From assembly GCF_900113655.1 (NCBI RefSeq), contig NZ_FOQF01000004.1, positions 89,379-153,378 of the forward strand: a DNA stretch of 64,000 nucleotides. The letters run 5' to 3'. The notes under the pieces are model-generated. The model worked only from the letters and a program-made list of their open reading frames with translations, made no database searches and was not told the origin of the DNA. A program made the position numbers and the translations under genes. The stretch is from Pseudobutyrivibrio sp. OR37. Its GTDB lineage: Bacteria; Bacillota; Clostridia; Lachnospirales; Lachnospiraceae. Shown here one piece after another: positions 1-8,650 of the stretch; the first letter of the stretch is position 1; each line of letters opens with the position of its first letter.

Positions 1-394
1 TTCCATGACGATTTTTCATCATATCCTTTATGGCTGCCTTAGTGCAAAGAAAGGTTCCCTTAAGATTAATATCAATAACCTTATCAAAATCCTGCTCGCT
101 CATTCTAATGAGCAAGCCATCCTTTGTAACACCTGCATTATTAACAAGCACCTCTACTGGGCCTAGTTTTTCTTTTACTGCTGCAAACATTTGGGCTACT
201 TCAGCTTCATTACTAACATCGCATTTAATGCAGATTGCATCTCCACCATGGCTCTTACAAAGCTTTACTGTTTCTTCTGCTGCAGCTTCATTTCCTGAAT
301 AGCAGATAGCGATATTGAAACCAGCCTCTGCAAGCTTTTCGGCTATTACTCTTCCAATCCCTCGGCTTCCGCCTGTAACTAGTGCTACGCTCAT
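1..394 (-). CDS. fabG: 3-oxoacyl-ACP reductase FabG (3' end cut by window)
   Basis: Short-chain dehydrogenase that reduces 3-oxoacyl-ACP with NADPH in fatty acid elongation (family knowledge). The visible 131 residues start MSVALVTGG, carry the cofactor motif TGGSRGIG near residues 7-14 and the NNAG motif near residue 86. The ATG at 394 overlaps the fabD stop as ATGA, so the two are translationally coupled. The catalytic Tyr/Lys lie beyond the window edge and cannot be checked. Confidence 0.95.
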   Translation of the reverse strand, partial: MSVALVTGGSRGIGRVIAEKLAEAGFNIAICYSGNEAAAEETVKLCKSHGGDAICIKCDVSNEAEVAQMFAAVKEKLGPVEVLVNNAGVTKDGLLIRMSEQDFDKVIDINLKGTFLCTKAAIKDMMKNRHG

Positions 395-1344
395 GCCCCT
401 AACTCCTTTATCGTATTTTCGAAGTCTTCAACCGAATCGATTGAGTACACCTTCACATCGTTTACAGTCTTATTTATAAACTTGCTGATTGCTTTTCCTG
501 GGCCGATTTCTATAATAGTATCCACCCCTGCATTTACCATGTATTTAATGGAATCCTCTAAATAAACAGATGACTGCACCTGCTTTTCCAAAAGCTTTGA
601 GATAGATTCCTCTTCCTTCTTTTCTCTACCTACGCAATTGAAAACAACCTTAGACTTCTCCTCCTTAAAGGAAATGTTTTTAAATTCCTCTGCCAGCTTA
701 TCGCCTGCTGGCTTCATAAGAGATGTATGGAAAGGACCGCTTACCTTAAGTGGAACAATCCTTTTTGCTCCTGCCTCCTTCAGATATGCACTTGCCTTAT
801 CTACCGCCAAAGCATCACCAGATATTACTATCTGACCTGGACAATTGAAGTTTGCTGCCTGAACAATCTTCTCTCCCTTAAGCTCTGCATTAGCCTTATC
901 GCAGCACTCAAAAACTGTCTCTCTATCTGCTCCCATTACAGCAGCCATTTTTACATCCAAGCCCTCGGAAGCTTCTGTCATGTACTTACCTCTTTTTGCG
1001 ATAAGCTCTAAAACTGCTTTTTCATCCAATGTGCCTGCCTCAAAAAGAGCCGAATATTCCCCAAGGCTAAGTCCACAGGTATAATCTGCATTAATTCCTG
1101 CTTCCCTCAACAGCTTTGTTACTCCGATTGCGAAGGCTACCATAGCAGGCTGAGTATACTTTGTCTGAGACAGCACCTCCGCTGGACCTTCAAAGCACAG
1201 CTTTGCAACATCCATGTCTGTCACTTTACTTACTATCCCTGTGGCATTATCTATGGTCTGCCTAAAGCTTTCATATTTCTCATAAAAATCCTGGCCCATT
1301 CCAACTCGCTGTGTACCCTGGCCAGCGTATACAATTCCTAACAT
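391..1344 (-). CDS. fabD: Malonyl-CoA:ACP transacylase FabD
   Basis: Transfers malonyl from CoA to acyl carrier protein, supplying extender units for fatty acid synthesis. The 317-residue protein has the oxyanion motif GQGTQ at 8-12, the catalytic elbow GLSLGE at 91-96 with Ser93, and the catalytic His206 in GPFHTSLM. Length is normal. The start has an AGGAG six bases upstream. It lies between fabK and fabG in the operon and overlaps fabG by four bases. Confidence 0.97.
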   Translation of the reverse strand: MLGIVYAGQGTQRVGMGQDFYEKYESFRQTIDNATGIVSKVTDMDVAKLCFEGPAEVLSQTKYTQPAMVAFAIGVTKLLREAGINADYTCGLSLGEYSALFEAGTLDEKAVLELIAKRGKYMTEASEGLDVKMAAVMGADRETVFECCDKANAELKGEKIVQAANFNCPGQIVISGDALAVDKASAYLKEAGAKRIVPLKVSGPFHTSLMKPAGDKLAEEFKNISFKEEKSKVVFNCVGREKKEEESISKLLEKQVQSSVYLEDSIKYMVNAGVDTIIEIGPGKAISKFINKTVNDVKVYSIDSVEDFENTIKELGA

Positions 1345-1367
1345 AATATTCTCCTAGTTTTTCTCTC

Positions 1368-1411
1368 GCAGCATAATCCATAGCCTATATATTGTCTATG
1401 CATTATGCTGC
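1368..1411 (-). other. Intercistronic stem-loop between fabK and fabD
   Basis: Arms 1368-1383 and 1396-1411 form a 16-bp stem with one mismatch and a 12-base loop, inside the 77-base gap between fabK and fabD. No T-run follows on the minus strand, so it is not a classical terminator. An mRNA-processing or stabilising hairpin is an inference. Confidence 0.6.
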
Positions 1412-1421
1412 TATTTAGACA

Positions 1422-2357
1422 CTACAGTTCAATCGACGCGGCTTTAGATAGACACGTCTTAGCGCCTGCTACCATTTTCTCCAGGATTTCTGCTACGGGA
1501 CGGATGGCGGTGAGCTGGCCGCATACTTGGCCGGACATAACTGAGCCGCGGATCATGTCGCCATCACATACTGCACGGCGCAACCCACCTAATGTGATTT
1601 TTTCCAGTTGCTCTCTATCTGCTCCCTCTGCCTCCAGCTTTAGATATTCACGTGCCATTTCATTTTTTATGATACGTACTGGTGCACCTTGGGAACGGCC
1701 TGTTACTGTAGTGGCGTTATCCTTTGATTTGATAAGAGTCTGCTTGTAGTTTTCATGGATTGGACATTCTTCAGACACCAGCAGGCTGGTTCCCACCTGA
1801 ACTCCGCAGGCACCTAACATCATAGCTGCTGCCATCTGCTCGCCACTGGCAATACCACCTGCTGCAATAACAGGTACATCTACGGCAGCTACCACCTGTG
1901 GAAGCAATGTCATTGTTGTCATATCTCCTACATGACCGCCTGATTCTCCACCTTCTGCAATGACAGCATCGGCACCGGCTCTTACCATAATTTTTGCTAA
2001 AGCAACTGATGCAACCACTGGAAACACCTTGGCTCCCATTTCCTTCCAAGCCTTCATGTATTTGCCTGGGTTGCCGGCACCTGTTGTAATAAACTGAACC
2101 TTTTCCTCTACAAGCATTCTGGCAATATTATCCACATCAGGATTCATAAGCATCAGATTCACACCAAAAGGCTTATCAGTCTTGCTCTTACATATTCTTA
2201 TTTGTTCTCGCAAGCTTTCGGCATCCATACCTCCGCTTGCCACTAAGCCAAGGGCGCCTGCATTAGAACAGGCTGCGGCGAATTCACCTGTAGCTATGTT
2301 CGCCATTCCCCCCTGGATCACACTATATTTAGTTCCTGTCAAATCTCTAAGTTTCAT
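1422..2357 (-). CDS. fabK: Enoyl-ACP reductase II FabK (FMN type)
   Basis: FMN-dependent TIM-barrel enoyl-ACP reductase that completes each elongation cycle; it replaces FabI in many Firmicutes and is insensitive to triclosan (family knowledge). The protein begins MKLRDLTGTKY, shows the QGGM motif near residue 15 and the AEGGESGGHVG FMN/phosphate loop. The open frame extends 21 codons further upstream into fabH, but the ATG at 2357 has an AGAGG at proper spacing and starts just after the fabH stop, so this start is preferred (311 residues). Confidence 0.95.
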   Translation of the reverse strand: MKLRDLTGTKYSVIQGGMANIATGEFAAACSNAGALGLVASGGMDAESLREQIRICKSKTDKPFGVNLMLMNPDVDNIARMLVEEKVQFITTGAGNPGKYMKAWKEMGAKVFPVVASVALAKIMVRAGADAVIAEGGESGGHVGDMTTMTLLPQVVAAVDVPVIAAGGIASGEQMAAAMMLGACGVQVGTSLLVSEECPIHENYKQTLIKSKDNATTVTGRSQGAPVRIIKNEMAREYLKLEAEGADREQLEKITLGGLRRAVCDGDMIRGSVMSGQVCGQLTAIRPVAEILEKMVAGAKTCLSKAASIEL

Positions 2358-2370
2358 ATATACCTCTACT

Positions 2371-3300
2371 TTACATTTCCAGCACCACGGCGCCCCAGGT
2401 GCGGCCTGCACCGAAGGCACATAGAAGTACTTTGTCGCCTGGGTGTATTCGTCCTTCTTCTAGAGCCTCGTCCAAAGCCAAGCCTACGCTGGCAGCTGAG
2501 GTGTTGCCGTATTTTTCGATGTTTACAACGAATTTATCCATAGGCTGCTTTATCTTTTTAGCTATGGATTCGATTATTCGAAGATTGGCCTGGTGCAGCA
2601 CATAATGATCAATTTCGTCATAGCTAAAGCCTGATTTTGCTACCACTTCCTCAATCACCTTTGGTACTGTTGCTACTGCAAATTTATAGGTACCCTGTCC
2701 ATCCATGTGGATGTATCCGTTTGGTGTTTTGATGTTAATCATTTCTTCATCACCATCCACACCGATTACCGATGTAAACTGGTTATCCGCAAGCTCCACC
2801 ACTGCTGCAGCTGCCCCATCTCCAAACAATACACAGGTGCTTCTATCGGTCATATCCATTTTTTTCGATAAAACCTCGGCACCTATTATTAATCCATACT
2901 TAGCATTTCTTGCCATCATAAGAGCACGGATGGTTTCTAAGCCAAATACAAATCCTGAACAGCCTGCACCTAAATCAAAAGCTATGATGTCTTTCCTTAA
3001 TCCCAATCTCCCCTGGATTAGACAGGCTGTTGATGGGGAATAGTAATCTGAGGAAACTGTGCAAACCACCACAGCATCAATTTCTGCCTTATCAATACCT
3101 GATTTTTCTATGGCTTTTCTTGCAGCCTGCTCTGCCAGCCCTGTGTGATTCTCCTCGCCACTTACATGATGCCTTACGCTCATGCCTGTTCTTTGCTTAA
3201 TCCATTCATCACTTGTATCAACAATCCGCGCCATATCATCATTTGTAACTTTCTTCACCGGCACGGCCTTTCCCGTTGCAAGTATTCTTAATCCTGTCAT
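2371..3300 (-). CDS. fabH: 3-oxoacyl-ACP synthase III FabH
   Basis: Initiates fatty acid synthesis by condensing acyl-CoA with malonyl-ACP. The 309-residue thiolase-fold protein has the catalytic triad in its usual contexts: Cys114 in GAGCSGF, His236 in LHQANLR and Asn266 in KYGNTSAA. Its ATG directly follows the accA stop codon (TAA-ATG), indicating tight coupling. It precedes fabK in the operon. Confidence 0.97.
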   Translation of the reverse strand: MTGLRILATGKAVPVKKVTNDDMARIVDTSDEWIKQRTGMSVRHHVSGEENHTGLAEQAARKAIEKSGIDKAEIDAVVVCTVSSDYYSPSTACLIQGRLGLRKDIIAFDLGAGCSGFVFGLETIRALMMARNAKYGLIIGAEVLSKKMDMTDRSTCVLFGDGAAAAVVELADNQFTSVIGVDGDEEMINIKTPNGYIHMDGQGTYKFAVATVPKVIEEVVAKSGFSYDEIDHYVLHQANLRIIESIAKKIKQPMDKFVVNIEKYGNTSAASVGLALDEALEEGRIHPGDKVLLCAFGAGRTWGAVVLEM

Positions 3301-4104
3301 TTATACTACTTCCATTTCCTTTGCAGACGAAGCATTTAATCTTGCCTCGTCGAAGTATCTAAATTTCTCGTATCTATTAACAGCAAGCTCATCGGCTGAT
3401 AGCATATCAAGCTCCTTTAAAGCACTTTTTAGCTTTCTATCGATTGCTGACATCAAATCCGCCTTTTCACTGATGATTCCGTCGATTACCCCAAATTCAT
3501 ACAAATCCTGGGCTGTAAGCTTCATCACCTGAGCCGCCTCGTCACGTCTTGTGCTGTCATGCCATAGAATAGAGGCAAAGCCTTCAGGAGATAGCACTGA
3601 ATATATAGCGTTTTCCAACATAAATACCTTATTAGCCACGGCAATTCCAAGGGCGCCACCGCTTGAGCCTTCACCTGTCACAATCGAAATCACTGGCACC
3701 TTTAGAGCGCTCATTTCTGCTAGATTTGCTGCAATTGCCTGAGCCTGACCGTACATTTCTGCCTCCAGTCCCGGATAAGCCCCTGGGGTATCTACAAATG
3801 TAATAATCGGTCTTCTAAATTTTTCAGCCTGCTTCATGATTCGAAGTGCTTTTCTATAGCCCTCCGGCCCTGGCATTCCGAAATTGCACGCCATGTTTTC
3901 CTCTACGGTTCTGCCTTTTCTATGACCAAGCACTGTCACTGGTCGTCCGTGGAATAAAGCGATTCCGCCGTAAATGCTTCCATCCTCTTTGCCTAGAAAA
4001 TCGCCCTTTTGTTCAAAGAAATCGGTAAAAAGAGCATCTATATAATCATTTATCTTTGGTCTGTCCTTATCTCTTGCAATCAGGACTTTTTCTATAGCAC
4101 TCAT
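3301..4104 (-). CDS. accA: Acetyl-CoA carboxylase carboxyltransferase alpha, AccA
   Basis: Alpha half of the carboxyltransferase that moves the carboxyl group from biotin to acetyl-CoA. The crotonase-fold motifs are visible, including FVDTPGAYPGLEAE and GEGSSGGALGIA. A GTG at 4110 is possible, but the GGAGG at the end of accD touches it, whereas the ATG at 4104 sits five bases after the GGAGG. The ATG is therefore chosen (267 residues). The accD stop is at 4107-4109. Confidence 0.95.
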   Translation of the reverse strand: MSAIEKVLIARDKDRPKINDYIDALFTDFFEQKGDFLGKEDGSIYGGIALFHGRPVTVLGHRKGRTVEENMACNFGMPGPEGYRKALRIMKQAEKFRRPIITFVDTPGAYPGLEAEMYGQAQAIAANLAEMSALKVPVISIVTGEGSSGGALGIAVANKVFMLENAIYSVLSPEGFASILWHDSTRRDEAAQVMKLTAQDLYEFGVIDGIISEKADLMSAIDRKLKSALKELDMLSADELAVNRYEKFRYFDEARLNASSAKEMEVV

Positions 4105-4106
4105 AT

Positions 4107-4895
4107 TCACCTCCGTAAATATATATTGCTATGCAAACGCAAAAGCTTGCCTAGTTCCTCTTTCATGTTTTCTCGTCTCACAATCTCATCCACGAAGCCA
4201 TGCTCCTGCAAAAATTCTGCTCGCTGGAAGCCTTCTGGTAGCTTCTGACCGATTGTTTGCTCAATAACACGTGGCCCTGCAAATCCAATCAAAGCCTTTG
4301 GCTCTGCCAAGGTGATATCTCCTAATGTAGCAAAGCTTGCACTGACGCCGCCTGTTGTAGGATGAGTAAGTACGGTGATGTACAGGCCCCCTTCATCCTT
4401 AAACCGTTTTACCACGGCGCTGGTCTTTGCCATCTGCATAAGGCTTAATATTCCTTCCTGCATTCTAGCTCCTCCACTGGCTGTGAAAACGATAAAAGGA
4501 AGATGCTTCTCACCAGCATATTCGCAGGCTCTGCAAAAAATTTCGCCAAGCTCCATTCCCATTGAAGCCATCATAAACTTTTTGTTCATCACTGCCATTA
4601 CACAAGGCCATCCATCAATCTTGCACTCACCTGCGATAATAGCATCGTGACTTCCACATTCCTTTCGCAATTCTTCCTTCTTTTCCACATATCCCTCAAA
4701 GTCCAGTGGGTTTGTCTCTGGAAAATCAAACTGGAAAGGTGTAAAGGTGCCTTCATCTGCTATATCAGCTATTCTGTCCAAGGCATCATATTCCTTTACA
4801 GGCTTTATAGCAGGTGAAAGCAACTCCCCTGGATTTTCTCGCAGGTCCTTATATCTATTAAATTTATTCTTTCTTTTGTCGACTACATTTGTCAT
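4107..4895 (-). CDS. accD: Acetyl-CoA carboxylase carboxyltransferase beta, AccD (no zinc ribbon)
   Basis: Beta half of the carboxyltransferase. The core is clear: ASGGARMQEG, SLMQMAKTSA, TTGGVSASFA and ALIGFAGPRVIEQT. At 262 residues it is shorter than the E. coli form (about 304) and lacks the N-terminal four-cysteine zinc ribbon: the first cysteine is residue 80 and the region before the core is basic and Cys-free. The start overlaps the accC stop (TAATG), leaving no room for a missing N-terminus. The catalytic core looks intact. Confidence 0.95.
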   Translation of the reverse strand: MTNVVDKRKNKFNRYKDLRENPGELLSPAIKPVKEYDALDRIADIADEGTFTPFQFDFPETNPLDFEGYVEKKEELRKECGSHDAIIAGECKIDGWPCVMAVMNKKFMMASMGMELGEIFCRACEYAGEKHLPFIVFTASGGARMQEGILSLMQMAKTSAVVKRFKDEGGLYITVLTHPTTGGVSASFATLGDITLAEPKALIGFAGPRVIEQTIGQKLPEGFQRAEFLQEHGFVDEIVRRENMKEELGKLLRLHSNIYLRR

Positions 4896-6277
4896 TATTC
4901 TTCCTCATCAGCTACTGCCTTATCCCAGGATAGAAGCTCTTCCAAATGATTTTCGATAAAGCTGACGTTATAATTTCCCTTTACGAAATCTGGATGATGC
5001 AATAGCAGATAATCAAAATCTCCATTAGTGGTGATTCCTTCTGTAACCAGCTCCAGAAGTGCCCTTCGCATTCTACGAATTGCCTCTAATCTGGTAGGGG
5101 CGTGTACGATGATTTTTGCCATCATGGAGTCATAAAATGGACTGGTTTCATATCCGTTATACAAAAGTGTGTCTACCCTCACACCAGGGCCACCAGGAAT
5201 ATTCAAAAATGAAATCTTACCTGTATTTGCCATAAAACCCTTGGCTGGGTCCTCTGCATTGATTCGACACTCCATGGCATGCCCTCTTAGGCTTACATCC
5301 TTTTGCTTCAGCTTCAGGGGCTCATGGAAGGCTATTCTAATCTGCTGCTTAATCAAATCGATTCCTGTAACAGCTTCTGTTACACCATGCTCCACCTGGA
5401 TTCGGGTGTTCATTTCGATGAAATAGTAATGATTTTTTTCATCCAGAACAAACTCAACTGTTCCTGCATTGGTGTAGCCTGCTGCCTTTGCTGCTGCAAC
5501 AGCAGCCTTTCCCATAGCCTTTCTAAGGTCATCCTTTATAAACATACAAGGACTTTCTTCTATCAGCTTTTGATTCTTTCTCTGAATTGAACAATCGCGC
5601 TCTCCTAAATGAATCACATTGCCATGCTCGTCTGCCAGAATTTGAAATTCGATATGTCTAGGATTGAGAACCAGCTTTTCAACGTACATCTCATCATCGT
5701 TGAAGCAGGCCATAGTTTCGGCCTTGGCCTCCTCGTATAATTTTTTCAAATCCTCCTTCTGATAGACACGGCGCATTCCTCTTCCACCACCGCCAGCAGA
5801 AGCCTTGATAAGTACAGGGTAACCAATCTTTTTGGCGATTTTCTCAAGCTCCTTATAATCCTTCACGGGACCATCTGAACCTGGAACCACTGGCACGCCG
5901 GCTTTCATCATCATTTTTCTTGCAGCGGCTTTATTTCCCAGTGCATCCATGGCCTCCGGTGTAGGACCTATAAAAACTATTCCAGCTTCCCTACACTTTC
6001 TTACAAAATCCGAATTTTCCGAAAGGAATCCAAAGCCGGGATGAAGTGCGTCGCAGCCAGTGACCTGAGCAGCTGTAATGATGGCATCCATATTCAGATA
6101 ACTATCTGCTGCCCTGGCTGGTCCGATACAAATGCTTTTTGTGGCGAGCTTTACATGTAGAGAATCCTTATCTGCCGTAGAATAGATAGCGACTGCTTCA
6201 ATATTCATTTCCATGCAGGCTCTGATGATTCTAACTGCTATCTCACCACGATTAGCTATCAATATTCTCTTAAACAT
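4895..6277 (-). CDS. accC: Biotin carboxylase AccC
   Basis: ATP-grasp enzyme that carboxylates the biotin of AccB. The N-terminus MFKRILIANRGEIA, the glycine-rich ATP loop GGGGRGMR near 162-169 and the EMNTRIQVEHGVTE active-site stretch near 289 are all present. At 460 residues its length is normal. It follows accB by two bases and overlaps accD by one base (TAATG). Confidence 0.97.
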   Translation of the reverse strand: MFKRILIANRGEIAVRIIRACMEMNIEAVAIYSTADKDSLHVKLATKSICIGPARAADSYLNMDAIITAAQVTGCDALHPGFGFLSENSDFVRKCREAGIVFIGPTPEAMDALGNKAAARKMMMKAGVPVVPGSDGPVKDYKELEKIAKKIGYPVLIKASAGGGGRGMRRVYQKEDLKKLYEEAKAETMACFNDDEMYVEKLVLNPRHIEFQILADEHGNVIHLGERDCSIQRKNQKLIEESPCMFIKDDLRKAMGKAAVAAAKAAGYTNAGTVEFVLDEKNHYYFIEMNTRIQVEHGVTEAVTGIDLIKQQIRIAFHEPLKLKQKDVSLRGHAMECRINAEDPAKGFMANTGKISFLNIPGGPGVRVDTLLYNGYETSPFYDSMMAKIIVHAPTRLEAIRRMRRALLELVTEGITTNGDFDYLLLHHPDFVKGNYNVSFIENHLEELLSWDKAVADEEE

Positions 6278-6279
6278 TA

Positions 6280-6741
6280 CTAATCTCCTATGAGAAACAG
6301 TGGATCTTCAAATCCTACTACATCCTGATTCTTTACATAGATTTTTTTGATTACGCCATCCTTTGGAGCAGTGATTTCACTCATCATCTTCATGGCCTCA
6401 ATCAGACAAAGAATCTGACCTTCCTTTACACTATCTCCCACCTGGACGTAAGCACTTGCTTCAGGTGTTGGTGCTGCATAAAAAACACCTACTAAAGGAG
6501 CAAGCACCTGTGTGCCTTCAAGCTCCTCCTGTGGCTTTTGTTCAGAAGCTGTATTTGCTGAAGCTGATTCAACTGGTGCTACTGAAGGTGTTACTACAGG
6601 AGCTGCCACAGTCTGGGTTACAACCGATGTGTCTGATGGCTTTTTTAATTTTATTTTCACACCATCCTGTTCTAGTGCGAAATATGAGCTTCCGCTTTCA
6701 TCAAAAGCTTTAAAAAGCTCTTTAATTTCTTTTAATTCCAT
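6280..6741 (-). CDS. accB: Biotin carboxyl carrier protein AccB
   Basis: Carries biotin between AccC and the AccAD carboxyltransferase. An N-terminal helical segment (1-35), an Ala/Pro/Thr/Val-rich flexible linker (about 40-75) and a C-terminal lipoyl-like domain are visible; the biotinylated lysine is Lys118 in EAMKMM. The start lies three bases after the acpP stop. Biotin uptake (bioY) and synthesis (bioB) genes are nearby at 11004-12675. Confidence 0.97.
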   Translation of the reverse strand: MELKEIKELFKAFDESGSSYFALEQDGVKIKLKKPSDTSVVTQTVAAPVVTPSVAPVESASANTASEQKPQEELEGTQVLAPLVGVFYAAPTPEASAYVQVGDSVKEGQILCLIEAMKMMSEITAPKDGVIKKIYVKNQDVVGFEDPLFLIGD

Positions 6742-6743
6742 GA

Positions 6744-6968
6744 TTATTTATGTGCCTCAAGATAATTTACAATGTCTGCAACTGTTTTAATATTTTCCAT
6801 TGCCTCTTCTTCGATTGTGATACCTGTCTTTTCCTCAACTGCAAGGGAAAGCTCCACTGCATCTAAAGAATCAGCACCCAAATCATCAAAAAGATTTGCC
6901 TCCATAGTTACCTTTTCTGCTGCACAGCTAAGTGTGTCGATGATTACTTCTTTTACAATTTCAAACAT
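6744..6968 (-). CDS. acpP: Acyl carrier protein
   Basis: 74-residue acidic four-helix protein with the phosphopantetheine site Ser34 in GADSLDAVE. It is the first gene of the nine-gene fatty acid operon and lies directly behind the promoter. Upstream AAGGAG supports the start. Confidence 0.97.
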   Translation of the reverse strand: MFEIVKEVIIDTLSCAAEKVTMEANLFDDLGADSLDAVELSLAVEEKTGITIEEEAMENIKTVADIVNYLEAHK

Positions 6969-6988
6969 GATTAATCTCCTTTGTCTTT

Positions 6989-7024
6989 TTATCTAAATCT
7001 AGTTAGCTAAATACTTTTATCTAA
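6989..7024. promoter_or_regulatory. Three 8-bp operator-like motifs at 14-bp period
   Basis: TTATCTAA at 6989-6996, TTAGCTAA at 7003-7010 and TTATCTAA at 7017-7024 start exactly 14 bases apart in the acpP leader, just downstream of the promoter. A further copy in the opposite sense, TTAGATAA, is at 7080-7087, upstream of the -35. The placement fits a repressor site for the fatty acid operon. The regulator is not identifiable from this window. Confidence 0.5.
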
Positions 7025-7033
7025 CAATCTAAT

Positions 7034-7061
7034 ATAATAAACATTATTTTTATAATGTCAA
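7034..7061 (-). promoter_or_regulatory. Promoter of the acpP-acc-fab operon
   Basis: Minus-strand -35 TTGACA (7056-7061), 16-base spacer and -10 TATTAT (7034-7039). The start point would be near 7027, giving a leader of about 60 bases. Confidence 0.75.
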
Positions 7062-7088
7062 TATTCTTGATAAATATTTTTAGATAAA

Positions 7089-7257
7089 TTTTCTCAATTA
7101 TAGTTTTAATTTTCTGAAAAAATCCGAAAAACCATCGATTTCATTACTGTTCTTAATATTTTTATAAAATTTGAACACATTCATAATAATTTAGACATAA
7201 TTTCGTGGTAAACAGTATTATAGAGTTATAATGTGGGCGAACTAAAAGGATTTTTTT
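7089..7257. promoter_or_regulatory. AT-rich gap ahead of the HD-GYP gene
   Basis: No gene is seen. A TATAAT at 7227-7232 is a likely -10 for the plus-strand HD-GYP gene, without a convincing -35; AAAGGA at about 7246 is the ribosome site. Confidence 0.4.
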
Positions 7258-8568
7258 ATGACAGAGCTTTTAACACTATACTGGCCTAAACTGATTTCCG
7301 GGGCTTGGTTTGTTATTCTAAACTTAATATTTATGGCTTATTATGGTGGGCAGAAAAAATATCTTCTTGAACGGTTTGTTTCAGGCATTTTTATTTCTCC
7401 CTCCTTTGTTTCTATTATTGGTGAGCAAATTGTTATCCGAATTTATCAATATCTAATCCTCACCTTAAAATTCAACGACAAAAATAGTCTTATTTTTATA
7501 GTATTAAACATTACTTTTGATGCCCTATTTATCTTCATTGGTGGCATGATTTTCACCTATTGTACAGGTATGGATCAGTATTTAGGTGCCACTATTTACA
7601 TGCAGTTTGTTTGCATCGAAAGATTAGCCTTAATTGTTTCCGTTTCATACGCAGGCTATGTAATCGTTTTCTTTATTCTTCAGGCCATCGTCTTCTTAAG
7701 TCTCAGGAAAGATATGCCGTTTCTTTACAAGACTGATGCAGTCAATTGGAAGAATGTCTTTATTTACCTGGTAGGACTTTTTTATGTACTAGATTTACTG
7801 TATGCTTCGTATTTCCTTTTCCCAGAACTAGGAACTGAAGTGCTTAATATGCAATCCGTATTTTGGCTTTATTCTGTAGCTATCATTAGCAGTCTATTTG
7901 CTCTTGGCTACGAGCGAATAGCCATTGCCGTAGCTAAAGAATATGACAGTAAAATACTTTACTTTAAAAAGCTGCAAACCAGTCAGGAAAATATAATTGT
8001 TAAGCTGACAGAAATTTCCGAGGCGAAATCTGGAGAGACAGGCCAGCATGTTCGCAGAGTTGCAGAATACAGTAGATTGATTGCCCAGTCCTTAAATCTT
8101 TCCTATAAAGAGGTGGAAACCATAAAAATTGCTGCAATGATGCATGATTTGGGCAAGCTTTTGATTAGCTCTGACATCATCGAAAAGACAGAAAAGCTTA
8201 CGGATGAAGAATACAAGATTATGCAACAGCATGCTCAGTATGGATGGGATATCATGTCGAATTCAGATGGCGAGATTATGGAAATGGCCAGAATTATAGC
8301 CCTTGAGCATCATGAAAAATGGGATGGAACTGGTTATCCTCAGGGATTAAAGGGCGGAAATATATCTATTTATGCTCAGATTGTTTCTGTGGCGGATGTA
8401 TTTGATGCACTTACCAGTACAAGATCTTATAAAGAAGCATGGTCCTTAGAGGCTGCAAGAACTGAAATCCTCAACCAGCGCGGCAAGCAATTCTCTCCTA
8501 CTGTTGTTGATGCCTTCATTAGATGCTTCGATGAAATTAAAGAAATTAAAAATATCTATTTGGACTAA
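7258..8568 (+). CDS. Membrane HD-GYP domain protein (c-di-GMP phosphodiesterase)
   Basis: Predicted cyclic di-GMP phosphodiesterase. Residues 1 to about 220 hold six or seven hydrophobic segments of unknown sensory type, followed by an HD-GYP domain to the C-terminus. Visible motifs are HVRRVAEYS, HDLGK, EHHEKWDG, GYPQGLKG and VADVFDAL, so the metal ligands and the GYP signature are intact. It is monocistronic and converges on ldh with a shared terminator. Its counterpart in the window is the diguanylate cyclase at 25175-26770. Confidence 0.92.
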   Translation: MTELLTLYWPKLISGAWFVILNLIFMAYYGGQKKYLLERFVSGIFISPSFVSIIGEQIVIRIYQYLILTLKFNDKNSLIFIVLNITFDALFIFIGGMIFTYCTGMDQYLGATIYMQFVCIERLALIVSVSYAGYVIVFFILQAIVFLSLRKDMPFLYKTDAVNWKNVFIYLVGLFYVLDLLYASYFLFPELGTEVLNMQSVFWLYSVAIISSLFALGYERIAIAVAKEYDSKILYFKKLQTSQENIIVKLTEISEAKSGETGQHVRRVAEYSRLIAQSLNLSYKEVETIKIAAMMHDLGKLLISSDIIEKTEKLTDEEYKIMQQHAQYGWDIMSNSDGEIMEMARIIALEHHEKWDGTGYPQGLKGGNISIYAQIVSVADVFDALTSTRSYKEAWSLEAARTEILNQRGKQFSPTVVDAFIRCFDEIKEIKNIYLD

Positions 8569-8592
8569 TTTACATTTTAAAATTCAAAATAC

Positions 8593-8638
8593 AAAAAGGG
8601 CTTTCTCTACACTTTGAGTGTATTTGAAAGCCCTTTTA
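8593..8638. terminator. Bidirectional terminator between HD-GYP gene and ldh
   Basis: Inverted repeat 8593-8605 / 8626-8637 (AAAAGGGCTTTC with its complement) with A- and T-runs on both sides, between convergent genes. Confidence 0.85.
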
Positions 8639-8650
8639 ATTATGATTTTA

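Noticed and set aside
4105..4110. GTG start of accA at 4110
   Set aside because: The GGAGG touches this GTG, while it is correctly spaced for the ATG at 4104.
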